DNA from: Bordetella genomosp. 13
GTDB taxonomy: Bacteria; Pseudomonadota; Gammaproteobacteria; Burkholderiales; Burkholderiaceae_B
Reading direction: 5' to 3'
Assembly: GCF_007679965.1 (NCBI RefSeq)
Contig: NZ_VEHL01000007.1
Coordinates: forward strand, 186,001-250,000
Length of the DNA: 64,000 bases
Positions within the stretch are counted from its first letter, which is position 1. The number at the start of each line of letters is the position of its first letter. The notes beneath the pieces were generated by a model. That model was not told the origin of the DNA. It did not search any database and saw nothing but the letters and a program-made list of their open reading frames with translations. Of this stretch, positions 41,653 to 50,703 are shown piece by piece. A program made the translations under genes and the position numbers.

Positions 41653-43001
41653 CACGACGCCTCCGCCAACGTGGCCAGCAAGGTGTCGCGCGTGCGCCCG
41701 GCCAGCCAGTCCAGCTCGCCGTCGTCCAGCACGTACGGCGGCATCAGGTACACCGTCGTGCCGATCGGCCGCAGCAGCAGCTCGCGCGCCAGTGCGTTGC
41801 GGAAATAGCGGCGCGCGAAGCTCGCGGCCTGGGCGGGATCGGCCATCTCCACGTCGAACGCGAAAATAGTGCCGCACCGCCGCAGATCCCGCACCTGCGC
41901 GTGCCCGGCCAGCGGCTGCAGGGCGTCGCGCAGGCGCGCCGACTTGCGGGCATTGGCGGCCAGCACGCCTTCGGCGTCGAAGATGTCCAGCGTGGCCAGG
42001 GCCGCGCGGCAGGCCAGCGGGTTGCCGGTGTAGGAATGCGAATGCAGGAATGCGCGCGCGGTGTCGTCCGCGTAGAAGGCCTGGTAGATCTCGTCGCGGC
42101 ACAGCACGATGGACAGCGGCAGGTAGCCGCCGCTGATGCCCTTGGACAGGCACAGGAAATCCGGCCACACGCCGGCCTGCTCGCAGGCGAAGAACGTGCC
42201 GGTGCGGCCGCAACCCACGGCGATCTCGTCGGCGATCAGGTGCACCTCGTACTGGTCGCACAAGGCGCGCAGGCCCGCGACGTAGGCAGGATCGTGCATG
42301 GCCATGCCCGCGGCGCATTGCACCAGCGGCTCGACGATCAGCGCGGCGATCCGGTCGGCGCGCGCCTCGAACAGGGCCCGCACGTTGTCCAGCGCGCGGG
42401 CGGCTGCCTCGGCCGCGCTTTCCCCTGGCCCTGCCTGCCGCGCATCCGGCGAGGCCGCCACGTGCGCCGCGCGGATCAGCGGGTCGTAGGCGTCCTTGAA
42501 CAACGCCACGTCGGTCACGCCCAGCGCGCCGATGGTCTCGCCGTGATAGCCGTTGGCCACGCAGACGAACTCGCGCTTGCCGTCGCGGCCGCGGTTGCGC
42601 CAGCTGTGGAAACTCATCTTCAGGGCGATCTCCACCGCCGACGCGCCGTCCGAGGCGAAGAAGGCATGGCCCAGCGTGTGCCCCGTCAGCGCACCCAGGC
42701 GTTCGGCCAGCTCGACCGCCGGCTCGTGCGTGCAGCCGGCCAGCATGGCGTGCTCCAGCGTATCGAGCTGCGCCTTCAGCGCCGCGTTGATGCGCGGATT
42801 GGCATGGCCGAACAGATTGACCCACCACGAACTGATGGCGTCCAGATAGCGCCGGCCGTCGCGGTCATACAGCCACGGCCCCGCGCCGCGCGAAACCGGC
42901 ACCAGCGGAAAGGTCTCGTGGTGCTTCATCTGGGTGCACGGGTGCCAGACGGCGCGCAGGCTGCGGGCCACCCAATCGTCGGTTGCTGCGGGGGAATTCA
43001 A
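41652..43001 (-). CDS. bioA: adenosylmethionine-8-amino-7-oxononanoate aminotransferase
   Basis: A 449-residue class III aminotransferase. Motifs: VWHPCTQMKHHE near the N-terminus (a BioA signature), SSWWVNLFGHANP, YHGETIGALGVTD, the Asp in LIADEIAVGCGRTG and the PLP Lys in LCLSKGISGGYLPLS. It makes 7,8-diaminopelargonate with S-adenosylmethionine as amino donor. I place the start at TTG 43001: GGAG lies five bases upstream and the N-terminus (NSPAATDDWVARSLRAVWHP) then has the family length. ATG 43121 would add 40 Arg/Pro-rich residues. A TTG start may lower expression of the operon. Confidence 0.9.
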   Translation of the reverse strand: MNSPAATDDWVARSLRAVWHPCTQMKHHETFPLVPVSRGAGPWLYDRDGRRYLDAISSWWVNLFGHANPRINAALKAQLDTLEHAMLAGCTHEPAVELAERLGALTGHTLGHAFFASDGASAVEIALKMSFHSWRNRGRDGKREFVCVANGYHGETIGALGVTDVALFKDAYDPLIRAAHVAASPDARQAGPGESAAEAAARALDNVRALFEARADRIAALIVEPLVQCAAGMAMHDPAYVAGLRALCDQYEVHLIADEIAVGCGRTGTFFACEQAGVWPDFLCLSKGISGGYLPLSIVLCRDEIYQAFYADDTARAFLHSHSYTGNPLACRAALATLDIFDAEGVLAANARKSARLRDALQPLAGHAQVRDLRRCGTIFAFDVEMADPAQAASFARRYFRNALARELLLRPIGTTVYLMPPYVLDDGELDWLAGRTRDTLLATLAEAS

Positions 43002-43169
43002 GGGGACTCCAATGAACGGCCAACACCTGTCCAGGCGCCGTTCCTGAAAAAACAGAGGCCCGATATTAGCCCTGCGCGCGCCCGGTTGTCCGGCGATACG
43101 CACGCTTACAGGCCCTGTCATGCCGACCCGATACACTGCGACATCCTCCAGCTTTCAAAAGGCTTAAAC

Positions 43170-44081
43170 ATGGCGGGAAGCAGTTTTTTCGCGCTGTTCG
43201 ACGACATCGCATTGCTGCTGGATGACGTCGCGGCGATGAGCAAGATCGCGCTCAAGAAATCGGCGGGCGTGCTGGGCGACGACCTGGCGCTCAACGCGCA
43301 GCAGGTCACCGGCGTACCCGTCAATCGCGAACTGCCCGTGGTGTGGGCGGTCGCCAAGGGCTCGCTGATCAACAAGGTCATCCTGGTCCCGGCCGCGCTG
43401 CTGATCAGCGCGTTCGCGCCCTGGCTGGTCACGCCCCTGCTGATGCTGGGCGGCGCGTTCCTGTGCTACGAAGGCTTCGAGAAGATCCTGCACAAATTCC
43501 TGCATGCCAAGGACGACGGGCATGCCGCGCGGGTGCAGGCCCTGCAGGACCCCAACGTCGACATCGTGGCCTTCGAGAAAAGCAAGGTGAAGGGCGCCGT
43601 GCGCACCGACTTCATCCTGTCGGCGGAGATCATCGCGATCGCGCTGGGCGCCGTGGCGGGGGCGACGCTCGCGACCCAGGCCCTGGTGCTGTCCGGCGTC
43701 GCGCTGCTGGTCACGGTCGGTGTCTATGGGCTAGTGGCCGGGATCGTGCGGCTGGACGACTGGGGCCTTGCCCTCAGCCGGCGCACGTCGGCCGTCGGAA
43801 AGGCCATTGGCCGCGGCATCGTCGCCGCCGCGCCCTATCTGATGAAGACCCTGTCCATCGTCGGCACCGCCGCGATGTTCATGGTGGGCGGATCGATACT
43901 GGTGCACGGCCTGCCCATGCTCGCCCACGCGGTAGAGGGCGCCGTGGCGGCCAGCGGACCGAGCGGGCTGGTGCAGGGCCTGGTGAACACCTTGCTGGGC
44001 GCCGTCGTCGGCATCGTGGCGGGCGGGGTCATCGTGGGCGTGGTGACCGCCATCCGGAAAATGCTCGGCAAAGGCGCCTGA
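43170..44081 (+). CDS. DUF808 family inner-membrane protein
   Basis: A 303-residue membrane protein with about six hydrophobic segments. The N-terminus MAGSSFFALFDDIALLLDDV and KKSAGVLGDDLALNA, NRELPVVWAVAKGSL and FLCYEGFEK are hallmarks of the DUF808 (YedI) family. Function unknown. AAAAGG lies about nine bases before ATG 43170. It is divergent from bioA; a TACACT block about 40 bases upstream may be its -10 element. Confidence 0.9.
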   Translation: MAGSSFFALFDDIALLLDDVAAMSKIALKKSAGVLGDDLALNAQQVTGVPVNRELPVVWAVAKGSLINKVILVPAALLISAFAPWLVTPLLMLGGAFLCYEGFEKILHKFLHAKDDGHAARVQALQDPNVDIVAFEKSKVKGAVRTDFILSAEIIAIALGAVAGATLATQALVLSGVALLVTVGVYGLVAGIVRLDDWGLALSRRTSAVGKAIGRGIVAAAPYLMKTLSIVGTAAMFMVGGSILVHGLPMLAHAVEGAVAASGPSGLVQGLVNTLLGAVVGIVAGGVIVGVVTAIRKMLGKGA

Positions 44082-44114
44082 ACCTAGCGGGCGGCCTGCG
44101 CGCGCGACGCGACG

Positions 44115-44894
44115 CTACGCCCTGCCCGCGTACTGCTCGCCGCCATCCAGGTCGATCACCGTCGCGCTGAGATACCCCGCGCGCGGCGAGCAGCCGAACA
44201 CCACCAGGTCGGCCACCTCGGCAGGCTCCATCAGGCGGTTGAACGGCAGGCCGGCCAGCGTTTCCTGCCAGCGTTCGGGATCGCCCCAGCGCGCCTGCGC
44301 CCGCTGCCGTGCCAAGGCCAGCACGCGGTCGGTGCGCGTGCGCGACGGATTGACGCCAAACACGCGCACGCCATGGCGCGGCCCCTCGGCGCCCAATGCG
44401 CGCGTGAAGCCGGCCAGCGCCGCGTTGGCCGCCGCGCCGCAGATGTAGTCGGGCCGCGGCGCCGAGCCCGCCATGCCGATGATGTTGGCGATGACGCCGC
44501 CGCCCGCCTGGCGCATGTCGGGGTAGTACAGGCGCGCCAGGTTGATGTAGCCGTAGACCTTCAGCTCCCATCCGGCGCGCCAGCGCGCGTCGTCCACCTG
44601 GGCCAGCGTGCCGCCGGGCACGGCCCCGGCATTGTTGACCAGGATGTCGACCGCCCCCACGCGCTGGGCCAGGCGCGCCGCGGCATCGGGCTCCGATAGA
44701 TCGCAGGCCTGCACCTCGGCCTGCACGCCCGTCTGTTGCGCCACCAGCGCGGCGGCCTCGGCCAGCGCCTGCGCGTCGCGCGCCACCAGCACCGGCCGCG
44801 CTCCCTCGCGCGCGAACGACAGCGCGCAGGCCAGACCGATGCCCTTGGACGCGCCGGTGACCAGCACGCGCTTGCCGTTCAATTGCAGATCCAT
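44115..44894 (-). CDS. SDR-family protein lacking the catalytic lysine
   Basis: A 259-residue Rossmann protein: VLVTGASKGIGLACAL, LVNNAGAVPGG and NIIGMAGSAPRP. Where classical SDRs have YxxxK it reads DYICGAAANAALAGF, so the Tyr is present but no Lys sits four positions on. Relatives with a YICG pattern are known to me as an SDR subgroup without proven activity. It may bind NAD(P) with altered or no dehydrogenase chemistry. ATG 44894 has AAGGA about nine bases upstream. It is the last gene of the nine-gene operon, 104 bases after the deacetylase-like gene. Confidence 0.82.
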   Translation of the reverse strand: MDLQLNGKRVLVTGASKGIGLACALSFAREGARPVLVARDAQALAEAAALVAQQTGVQAEVQACDLSEPDAAARLAQRVGAVDILVNNAGAVPGGTLAQVDDARWRAGWELKVYGYINLARLYYPDMRQAGGGVIANIIGMAGSAPRPDYICGAAANAALAGFTRALGAEGPRHGVRVFGVNPSRTRTDRVLALARQRAQARWGDPERWQETLAGLPFNRLMEPAEVADLVVFGCSPRAGYLSATVIDLDGGEQYAGRA

Positions 44895-44998
44895 CCGTGC
44901 CGTCCTTGCCTCTTCCATAGGCCATGCGTTGAAGGCTACGACCCGGACCAGGAGGCCCGGACCGTTCATGGCCATGGCGCGGGCCGAAGCCCTATGCC

Positions 44999-45886
44999 CT
45001 AGGCCGCTTGCGCCATCGGCGCCGGATGCTGCGACTTGAACCAGTCCGCGATCTGCCCGCCCCGCATGAAGCACACCTTGGGATGCGCCATCAGCAGGTC
45101 GAGCATCTGCTCCAGGTAGCCGAAGCGGTGCGGCACGCCCATCAGGTGCGGATGCAGGCCCAGCGCCAGCACGCGCGGCGACTGCTCGGCCTCGCGGTCG
45201 AACAGCTCCAGTGTGCGCTCCAGGCGCAGCAGGAACTCGGGCGAGGACTGGCGCTCGACGGCGTAGATCACCGAATCGTTCAGCTCCAGGTTGTACGGCA
45301 TCTGGATCAGCGCGCCCTGCTTCACGCGCATCCAGTTGGGCAGGTCGTCGATCACCCAGTCGCAGACGTACTCGACGCCCGCCGCGGCCAGGATGTCGGG
45401 CGTGTCGTCGGTTTCGCGCAGCCCCGGGCTGAGCCAGCCGCGCGGGCGCTGGCCGGTGAAGCCGCGCAGCTTCTCCAGGCAGCTTTCGATCAGTTCCTGC
45501 TCGCCGCCGCCATGGTTCAGCGACTGCTGATGCATGCCGTGGCCGATGAACTCCCAGCCCGCCTTCAGCATGGCGTCGGCGGCGCGCGGGTAAGCGTCGA
45601 TCACGCTGGCGTTGCAACTGGTCGAGGCCGGCAGGCCGCGCCCCGAGATGGCCTGCAGCATGCGCGACAGGCCCGCGCGCATGCCGTAGTCGGCCCAGCT
45701 GAAGTTGGGCACGTCGGGCACGGTGTCCTTGCCGTGCGGCGGCGTGATGATGGTGCGCGGCATGGACTGGTCGAAGCGCCAGTTCTCGACGTTGACGACC
45801 AGGTGCACCATGATCGACCCTTGCGCCGGCGGCACGCAGGGCGGACGGTCTTCGGGAAACGCGTGGGGAATGCGGGGATTTGCCAT
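44999..45886 (-). CDS. polysaccharide-deacetylase/PuuE-like hydrolase
   Basis: A 295-residue NodB-fold protein without signal peptide. VVNVENWRFDQSMPRTI holds the first metal-site region, WADYGMRAGLSRMLQAI and EFIGHGMHQQSLNH the metal His residues, and RGWLSPGLRETDDTPDILAAAG the Arg/catalytic region. This pattern is that of the cytosolic PuuE/allantoinase-like branch, which hydrolyses small cyclic or linear amides rather than polysaccharides. The substrate is unknown. It lies 27 bases after the ABC ATPase gene, in an operon with an amidase, so action on a C-N bond of the imported compound is likely. Confidence 0.85.
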   Translation of the reverse strand: MANPRIPHAFPEDRPPCVPPAQGSIMVHLVVNVENWRFDQSMPRTIITPPHGKDTVPDVPNFSWADYGMRAGLSRMLQAISGRGLPASTSCNASVIDAYPRAADAMLKAGWEFIGHGMHQQSLNHGGGEQELIESCLEKLRGFTGQRPRGWLSPGLRETDDTPDILAAAGVEYVCDWVIDDLPNWMRVKQGALIQMPYNLELNDSVIYAVERQSSPEFLLRLERTLELFDREAEQSPRVLALGLHPHLMGVPHRFGYLEQMLDLLMAHPKVCFMRGGQIADWFKSQHPAPMAQAA

Positions 45887-45913
45887 GTCGTTGCCTGGAG
45901 GGAGTCGGGCGGC

Positions 45914-46663
45914 TCAGTGCCGCATCTGTTTGAGGATTTCGCGCTTGAGGTCGTTGAACACGTCGCCCGTGATCAGTTCGAGCGAACGCGGCCGCTCGAT
46001 CGGCACGGGGATGCGGGTGGCGATGCGCCCCGGCCGCGCCGACATCACGTAGATGGTGTCGGCCAGCAGGATGGCCTCGTCGATGTCGTGCGTGACGAAC
46101 ACCACCGTCTTGCGCAGCGTCTGCCACACCGACAGCAGCAGCTCCTGCATGGTCAGGCGCGTCTGCGCGTCCAGCGCGCCGAACGGCTCGTCCATCAGCA
46201 GCACCTGCGAGCCCAGCGTCAGCACGCGCGCGATGCCCACGCGCTGCCGCATGCCGCCCGACAGCTGCACCGGCAGGTGCCGCGTGAAGGCCGACAGGCC
46301 CGTGATCTCCAGCATCTCCTGCGCGCGGGGCGTGTATTCGCTCTTGGGCTGGCCGGCCAGCTTGGGGCCGAACACCACGTTTTCCCAGACGTTCAGCCAG
46401 GGAAACAGCGCGGCCTCCTGGAACACCACGCCGCGCTCGGGCCCGGGCCGCGTCACCGCCGCGCCGCCGACCCGCAGCTCGCCCTGCGTCGGCGATTCGA
46501 AGCCGGCGATCAGGTTCAGCAGGGTCGACTTGCCGCAGCCCGACGGGCCCAGCAGCGCGATGAACTCGCCCTCGTGCACCCGCAGGTCGATCTGGTCCAG
46601 CGCATGCACCGGCGTGACGCCGGGATAGGTCTTGCTCAGTTGGGTAACCGAAATATCCGCCAT
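45914..46663 (-). CDS. ABC transporter ATP-binding protein, taurine/sulfonate type
   Basis: A 249-residue ATPase: Walker A GPSGCGKSTLLNLIAGFE, signature LSGGMRQRVGIARVL, Walker B VLLMDEPFGALDAQTR and His in VTHDIDEAILLAD. It belongs to the TauB/SsuB branch that powers uptake of sulfonates, pyrimidines or other small organic anions. It is seven bases after the permease gene and shares its transporter. Confidence 0.9.
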   Translation of the reverse strand: MADISVTQLSKTYPGVTPVHALDQIDLRVHEGEFIALLGPSGCGKSTLLNLIAGFESPTQGELRVGGAAVTRPGPERGVVFQEAALFPWLNVWENVVFGPKLAGQPKSEYTPRAQEMLEITGLSAFTRHLPVQLSGGMRQRVGIARVLTLGSQVLLMDEPFGALDAQTRLTMQELLLSVWQTLRKTVVFVTHDIDEAILLADTIYVMSARPGRIATRIPVPIERPRSLELITGDVFNDLKREILKQMRH

Positions 46664-46670
46664 GACGTCC

Positions 46671-47555
46671 TCAATGATTCTGCAGCATGCGCCACGCCAG
46701 CACGCGGTGCTCGATCGCCACGATCAGGCGGTCGCTGATGTAGCCCATCAGGCCGATGGACACCATGTCGGCCAGCACGATGTCCATGCGGCCCACGTAA
46801 TACGCGTCCCACAGCACGTAGCCCAGCCCCGACTTCACCGCCACCATCTCGGACACGATCACCGCCGTCCACGAGATGCCCAGGCCGATGCGCAGGCCCG
46901 TGAAGATCGACGGCATGGCCGCCGGCAGCACCACCCGGCGCAGCATCTGGCCGGGCCGCGCGCCCATCATGCTGGCCGCGCGCACCAGGTTGCGATCCAC
47001 GTCCCGCGCGCCCTGCGTGGTGTTGACCACGATGGCGTAGAAGCCGCCCAGGAAGATCAGGAAGATCGATCCCATGTCGCGGATGCCGAACAGCGCGATG
47101 GAGAACGGCAGCCAGGCCGTGATGGGAATCGGCCGCAGGCCCTGGATCAACGGATCCATCATCTGCGACACCAGCTTGCTCCAGCCGATGGCCAGCCCCA
47201 GCGGGATGCCCAGCAGCATGGCCAGCGCGAAGCCCTGCAGCACGCGCAGCGAGGAATATTGCACGTTGCCCAGCCACGTGCCCTGGTAGGGATTGAGGCC
47301 CATGCCGGGATTGCCGAAGATCCAGGCATACCAGGCGCGCGCCACCTGTGCCGGGGTCGGCACCACGCCGGCCATGGCGTCGCTCTGCCCCACCCACTGC
47401 CACACCACCAGGATCAGCGCGGGCACCACCAGCCCCAGCAGCGCCCGTCCCAGCTTGCGCGAGGCAGGCGCGCGCGTGCCCGGCGCACCTGCCGCGGCGG
47501 CCGCATTCGGGGCGGCCGGCCATTTCCGTTTCAATGTCGAAGAACTCACCTGCAT
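46671..47555 (-). CDS. ABC transporter permease, taurine/sulfonate type
   Basis: A 294-residue permease with about six hydrophobic segments. The EAA-like loop is VRAASMMGARPGQMLRRVVL. LRPIPITAWLPFSIALFG and ISWTAVIVSEMVAVKSGLGY are typical of the TauC/SsuC family. ATG 47555 lies 55 bases after the binding-protein gene. The charged N-terminal 35 residues are cytoplasmic. Confidence 0.9.
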   Translation of the reverse strand: MQVSSSTLKRKWPAAPNAAAAAGAPGTRAPASRKLGRALLGLVVPALILVVWQWVGQSDAMAGVVPTPAQVARAWYAWIFGNPGMGLNPYQGTWLGNVQYSSLRVLQGFALAMLLGIPLGLAIGWSKLVSQMMDPLIQGLRPIPITAWLPFSIALFGIRDMGSIFLIFLGGFYAIVVNTTQGARDVDRNLVRAASMMGARPGQMLRRVVLPAAMPSIFTGLRIGLGISWTAVIVSEMVAVKSGLGYVLWDAYYVGRMDIVLADMVSIGLMGYISDRLIVAIEHRVLAWRMLQNH

Positions 47556-47610
47556 CTCCTTGTGCGCCGGGCGGCCTTCCCGTGAAGACGCGCCCGCCTG
47601 CGCGGCTGGC

Positions 47611-48588
47611 CTACATCACTTCCTTCGCCAGCGACGGATCCCAGACCTTGTCGATCTGCCCGCTGACGTCCTTCGGGATCACCCCCAGTTCGTTGAAGGT
47701 CTTGGCCTGGCGGCGCAGTTGGTCCAGGTCGAGCACGCCGCCCAGCTTGATCAGCTTGGCCGACTCGCGCGTCACCTCGATCGGCAGGCCGGTGTACTTG
47801 GCATAGGCCTGCGCGAACGCTTCCGGATCCTTCGCCAGCTTCTCCTCGGCGCTCTTGTAGGCCCACAGGAAGCAGCGCACCGCGTCGCGCTTGTTCTGCA
47901 GCGCGTCGCGCGTGGCGGCCAGCAGGCCCAGCTCGGCGCCGACCGCCTTGGACTGGCTGTATTCCAGGCTCTTCGCGAAGTACGCCGTGCCCTCGGTCAC
48001 CAGCTGCGACTCGAAGGGCTCCCACAGCGCCACCGCGTCCACGTCGCCGCGCTGCAGCGCCTGCACGAAGGCCGTGCCGCCACCCTGGATGTTGACCGCG
48101 GTGAAGCTGTTGTAGGGCACGCCCTTCTCGGCCATGGTGGCCGCCCACTGGAACCACACCGCCGAGCCCGGCGCGATGCCGATGCGCTTGCCGGCCACGT
48201 CCTTCCAGTCGTCGATCTTCACGCCCTTGCGCGTGACCAGGTACTTGGGCGAGGACGCCACGCCCGTCAGGCCCACCAGGCGCTCGCTGCCCTGCGCCAG
48301 CGCGATCGCCAGGTCCGCCGGACCGATGCCGGACACGTCGACCGAGCCCGACAGCAGCGCGGTGCGCGCGTCGGCATAGCGCACGAACTCCACCGGCTTG
48401 ACCTCGACGTTGCAGGCCTTCAGCGGCTCGGCCACCGCCAGCATGGGCGACAGGTGGCCCACCTTGACGAAGCCGATGGTGAGGGTCTGCGTCTGTGCGG
48501 CCGGCTTGGGCGCCGGTCCCACGGCGGCGCACAGCGCCGCATAGCTGAAAAGCGCGGCCGCCACGGCCGTGCGGTAAAGCGTCTTCAT
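47611..48588 (-). CDS. ABC transporter substrate-binding protein, SsuA/TauA type
   Basis: A 325-residue periplasmic protein: signal peptide (TAVAAALFSYAALCAA), then LTIGFVKVGHLSPMLAVAEP, GSVDVSGIGPADLAIALAQG and VAGKRIGIAPGSAVWFQW, the pattern of the NMT1/SsuA family. It binds the substrate for the permease and ATPase encoded next. The compound is not predictable, but the operon content (amidase, CoA-transferase, enoyl-CoA hydratase) suggests an organic acid or amide, not a sulfonate; no monooxygenase such as SsuD or TauD is present. Confidence 0.88.
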   Translation of the reverse strand: MKTLYRTAVAAALFSYAALCAAVGPAPKPAAQTQTLTIGFVKVGHLSPMLAVAEPLKACNVEVKPVEFVRYADARTALLSGSVDVSGIGPADLAIALAQGSERLVGLTGVASSPKYLVTRKGVKIDDWKDVAGKRIGIAPGSAVWFQWAATMAEKGVPYNSFTAVNIQGGGTAFVQALQRGDVDAVALWEPFESQLVTEGTAYFAKSLEYSQSKAVGAELGLLAATRDALQNKRDAVRCFLWAYKSAEEKLAKDPEAFAQAYAKYTGLPIEVTRESAKLIKLGGVLDLDQLRRQAKTFNELGVIPKDVSGQIDKVWDPSLAKEVM

Positions 48589-48676
48589 GTATTTTCCCCT
48601 GATGGATAGACTGCTTGACCCGGCCGGTTGCCACTGCGCGGCCGTCGAACTCGCGGAAACGGTACGCGCCGCGCGC

Positions 48677-49483
48677 TTACTGTCCCGTGAAAACCGGTGG
48701 CCGCTTCTCGCGGAAGGCCGCCTGGCCCTCCTGGTAGTCGCGGCTGCGAAAACATGCCTGCACGGCGTCGTCGACCTGCTGCGCGGCGGGCGCTTCGTTG
48801 CCGCCCAGCACGTGGCGCATGGCCAGGCGCGCCGCGCGCAGCGTCAGCGGCGCGTTGCCCGCCACGGCCTGCACGCGCGCCAGCGCCTGCGCCGCGAAGT
48901 CGGTGTCGGCGAACACTTCGTGCGCCAGCCCGATGCGGGCCGCCTCCGCCCCATCGAACGTGCGCGCCGTCAGGAACAGATCGGCCGCGCGCGCCGCGCC
49001 CAGCACGTCGCACATGCGCTTGACGCCCTCGCGCCCGTAGCCCAGGCCCAGCCGCGCGGCCGGCATGCGAAAGCGCGCGCTGGCGTTGCAATAGCGCAGG
49101 TCGCAGGCCAGCGCCAGGCCCATGCCGCCGCCCATGCAGACGCCCTGGATCAGCGCCAGCGTGGGCACCGGGCTGCGCGTCAGTGCGCCCTGCGCGCCGG
49201 CCACCGCGCGGTCGTAGCGCGCCGTCTGCTCGGGATCGTTGCGGCGTTCGCCGAATTCGGAGATGTCGGCGCCGGACACGAAGGCGCGCTCGCCCTCGCC
49301 CTGCAGCACGATGGCGCGCAGTGCCGGACGTTGCGCCGCCTGCTCGAGCAGGCGGCCCAGCGTGTCCCACATCGACAGCGACATGGCGTTGAAGCGCGCG
49401 GGATTGACGAAACGGATGCGCAGCACGCCGCCGTCCAGTTCGTCGGCGGCCACGTGGCCAGGGGGAAGCGTGACATTGGTCAT
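48677..49483 (-). CDS. enoyl-CoA hydratase/isomerase family protein
   Basis: A 268-residue crotonase-fold protein. VLRIRFVNPARFNAMSLSMW, the oxyanion-hole region ERAFVSGADISEFGE, and IQGVCMGGGMGLALACDLRY are all present. The usual catalytic Glu positions fall at ARLGLGYGREGVKRM, with Glu in only one clear place, so isomerase or hydrolase activity is as likely as hydration. It lies 23 bases after the CoA-transferase gene and acts on a CoA ester, probably the one formed by that enzyme. Confidence 0.88.
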   Translation of the reverse strand: MTNVTLPPGHVAADELDGGVLRIRFVNPARFNAMSLSMWDTLGRLLEQAAQRPALRAIVLQGEGERAFVSGADISEFGERRNDPEQTARYDRAVAGAQGALTRSPVPTLALIQGVCMGGGMGLALACDLRYCNASARFRMPAARLGLGYGREGVKRMCDVLGAARAADLFLTARTFDGAEAARIGLAHEVFADTDFAAQALARVQAVAGNAPLTLRAARLAMRHVLGGNEAPAAQQVDDAVQACFRSRDYQEGQAAFREKRPPVFTGQ

Positions 49484-49506
49484 GGCGGACAGGCTCCTGA
49501 TTGGGT

Positions 49507-50703
49507 TCAGACCACGCCGTCCTGGCGCAGCCCGGCGATGGCGTCGTCGTCGTAGCCCGCCTCGCGCAGCACTTCGTCGGTATGCTCGCCCCAGCCGGGC
49601 GCGGTGCGCGCGATGTCGGCGGGAGTACGTTCCAGCGTCACCGGCTGGGTGATCAGCGTACGCGAACCGCCCTGCCAGGCGGCACATTCCTTGGCCACCC
49701 CCAGATGGCGGATCTGCGCGTCCTCGAACATCTGCGGCACGTCGTAGACCGGCCCGGCCGGCACGCCGGCCGCGTTCAGCGCGTCGACCCAATGCGCCAC
49801 GTCCCGATGCAGGAAGACCTCCTGGATCTCGCGGTTCAGCCGCTGGCGGTTGCGCACGCGCAGCTTCTCGGTCTCGAACTCCGGATCGGCCAGCCAGTCC
49901 GGCCGCTGCAGCACCTGGCAGAAGCGCTTCCAGTTGCCCTCGCCCGACGCGCCCAGGTTGAACGTGCCGTCGCTGGCGCGGAACAGCCCCATCGGGCTGC
50001 TGGTGGGATGGTCGTTGCCTTCCTGGCGCGGCACGTCGCCCTCGTTCAGGTAGCGGGCCGCCTGGAAGTCCATCATGGCGATCTGCGCATGCAGCAGCGA
50101 GGCGTGCACCCACTGGCCCTCGCCCGAGGTCTCGCGTTCCAGCAGCGCCGTCAGGATGCCCAGCGCCGCATACAGGCCGGTGCTGGAATCGGCCACCGCC
50201 AGCCCGGCGCGCACCGGCCCCTGGCCCGGCAGTCCGGTGACCGACATCAGGCCGCCCATGCCCTGCACGATCTGGTCGAAGCCCGGCCGCGCGGCATAGG
50301 GTCCCGTCTGCCCGAAGCCCGAGATGCTGGCCAGGATGATGCGCGGATTGATCGCGCGCAGCGACGCATAGTCCACGCCCAGCCGCGCCTTGACGTCGGG
50401 CCGCCAGTTCTCCACCACCACGTCCGCGCTGGCCACCAGCCGCCGCAGCACCTGCAGGCCCTGCGGCTTCTTCAGATTCAGCGTCAGCGAACGCTTGTTG
50501 CGGTTCAGGTTCTGGAAGTCGCCGCTCCAGCGGTCCGCCGCGAACATGGCCTCGTTGGGATCGATGCCGGGCGGAGGCTCGACGCGGATCACGTCGGCGC
50601 CGAAATCGGCCAGCATGCGCACGCAGGTCGGGCCGGCGCGCACGCGCGACAGATCCAGGACACGGAAACGCTGCAAGGCCTTGGAAGCATGCAATTCAGG
50701 CAT
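49507..50703 (-). CDS. CaiB/BaiF family (class III) CoA-transferase
   Basis: A 398-residue class III CoA-transferase. FRVLDLSRVRAGPTCVRMLADFG is the N-terminal signature, followed by DVIRVEPPPG and NRNKRSLTLNLKKPQG. The catalytic Asp is in VRAGLAVADSSTGLYA. It moves CoA between organic acids and would activate the pathway acid without ATP. It overlaps the amidase gene by eight bases, so the two are translationally linked. The acid is unknown. Confidence 0.9.
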   Translation of the reverse strand: MPELHASKALQRFRVLDLSRVRAGPTCVRMLADFGADVIRVEPPPGIDPNEAMFAADRWSGDFQNLNRNKRSLTLNLKKPQGLQVLRRLVASADVVVENWRPDVKARLGVDYASLRAINPRIILASISGFGQTGPYAARPGFDQIVQGMGGLMSVTGLPGQGPVRAGLAVADSSTGLYAALGILTALLERETSGEGQWVHASLLHAQIAMMDFQAARYLNEGDVPRQEGNDHPTSSPMGLFRASDGTFNLGASGEGNWKRFCQVLQRPDWLADPEFETEKLRVRNRQRLNREIQEVFLHRDVAHWVDALNAAGVPAGPVYDVPQMFEDAQIRHLGVAKECAAWQGGSRTLITQPVTLERTPADIARTAPGWGEHTDEVLREAGYDDDAIAGLRQDGVV

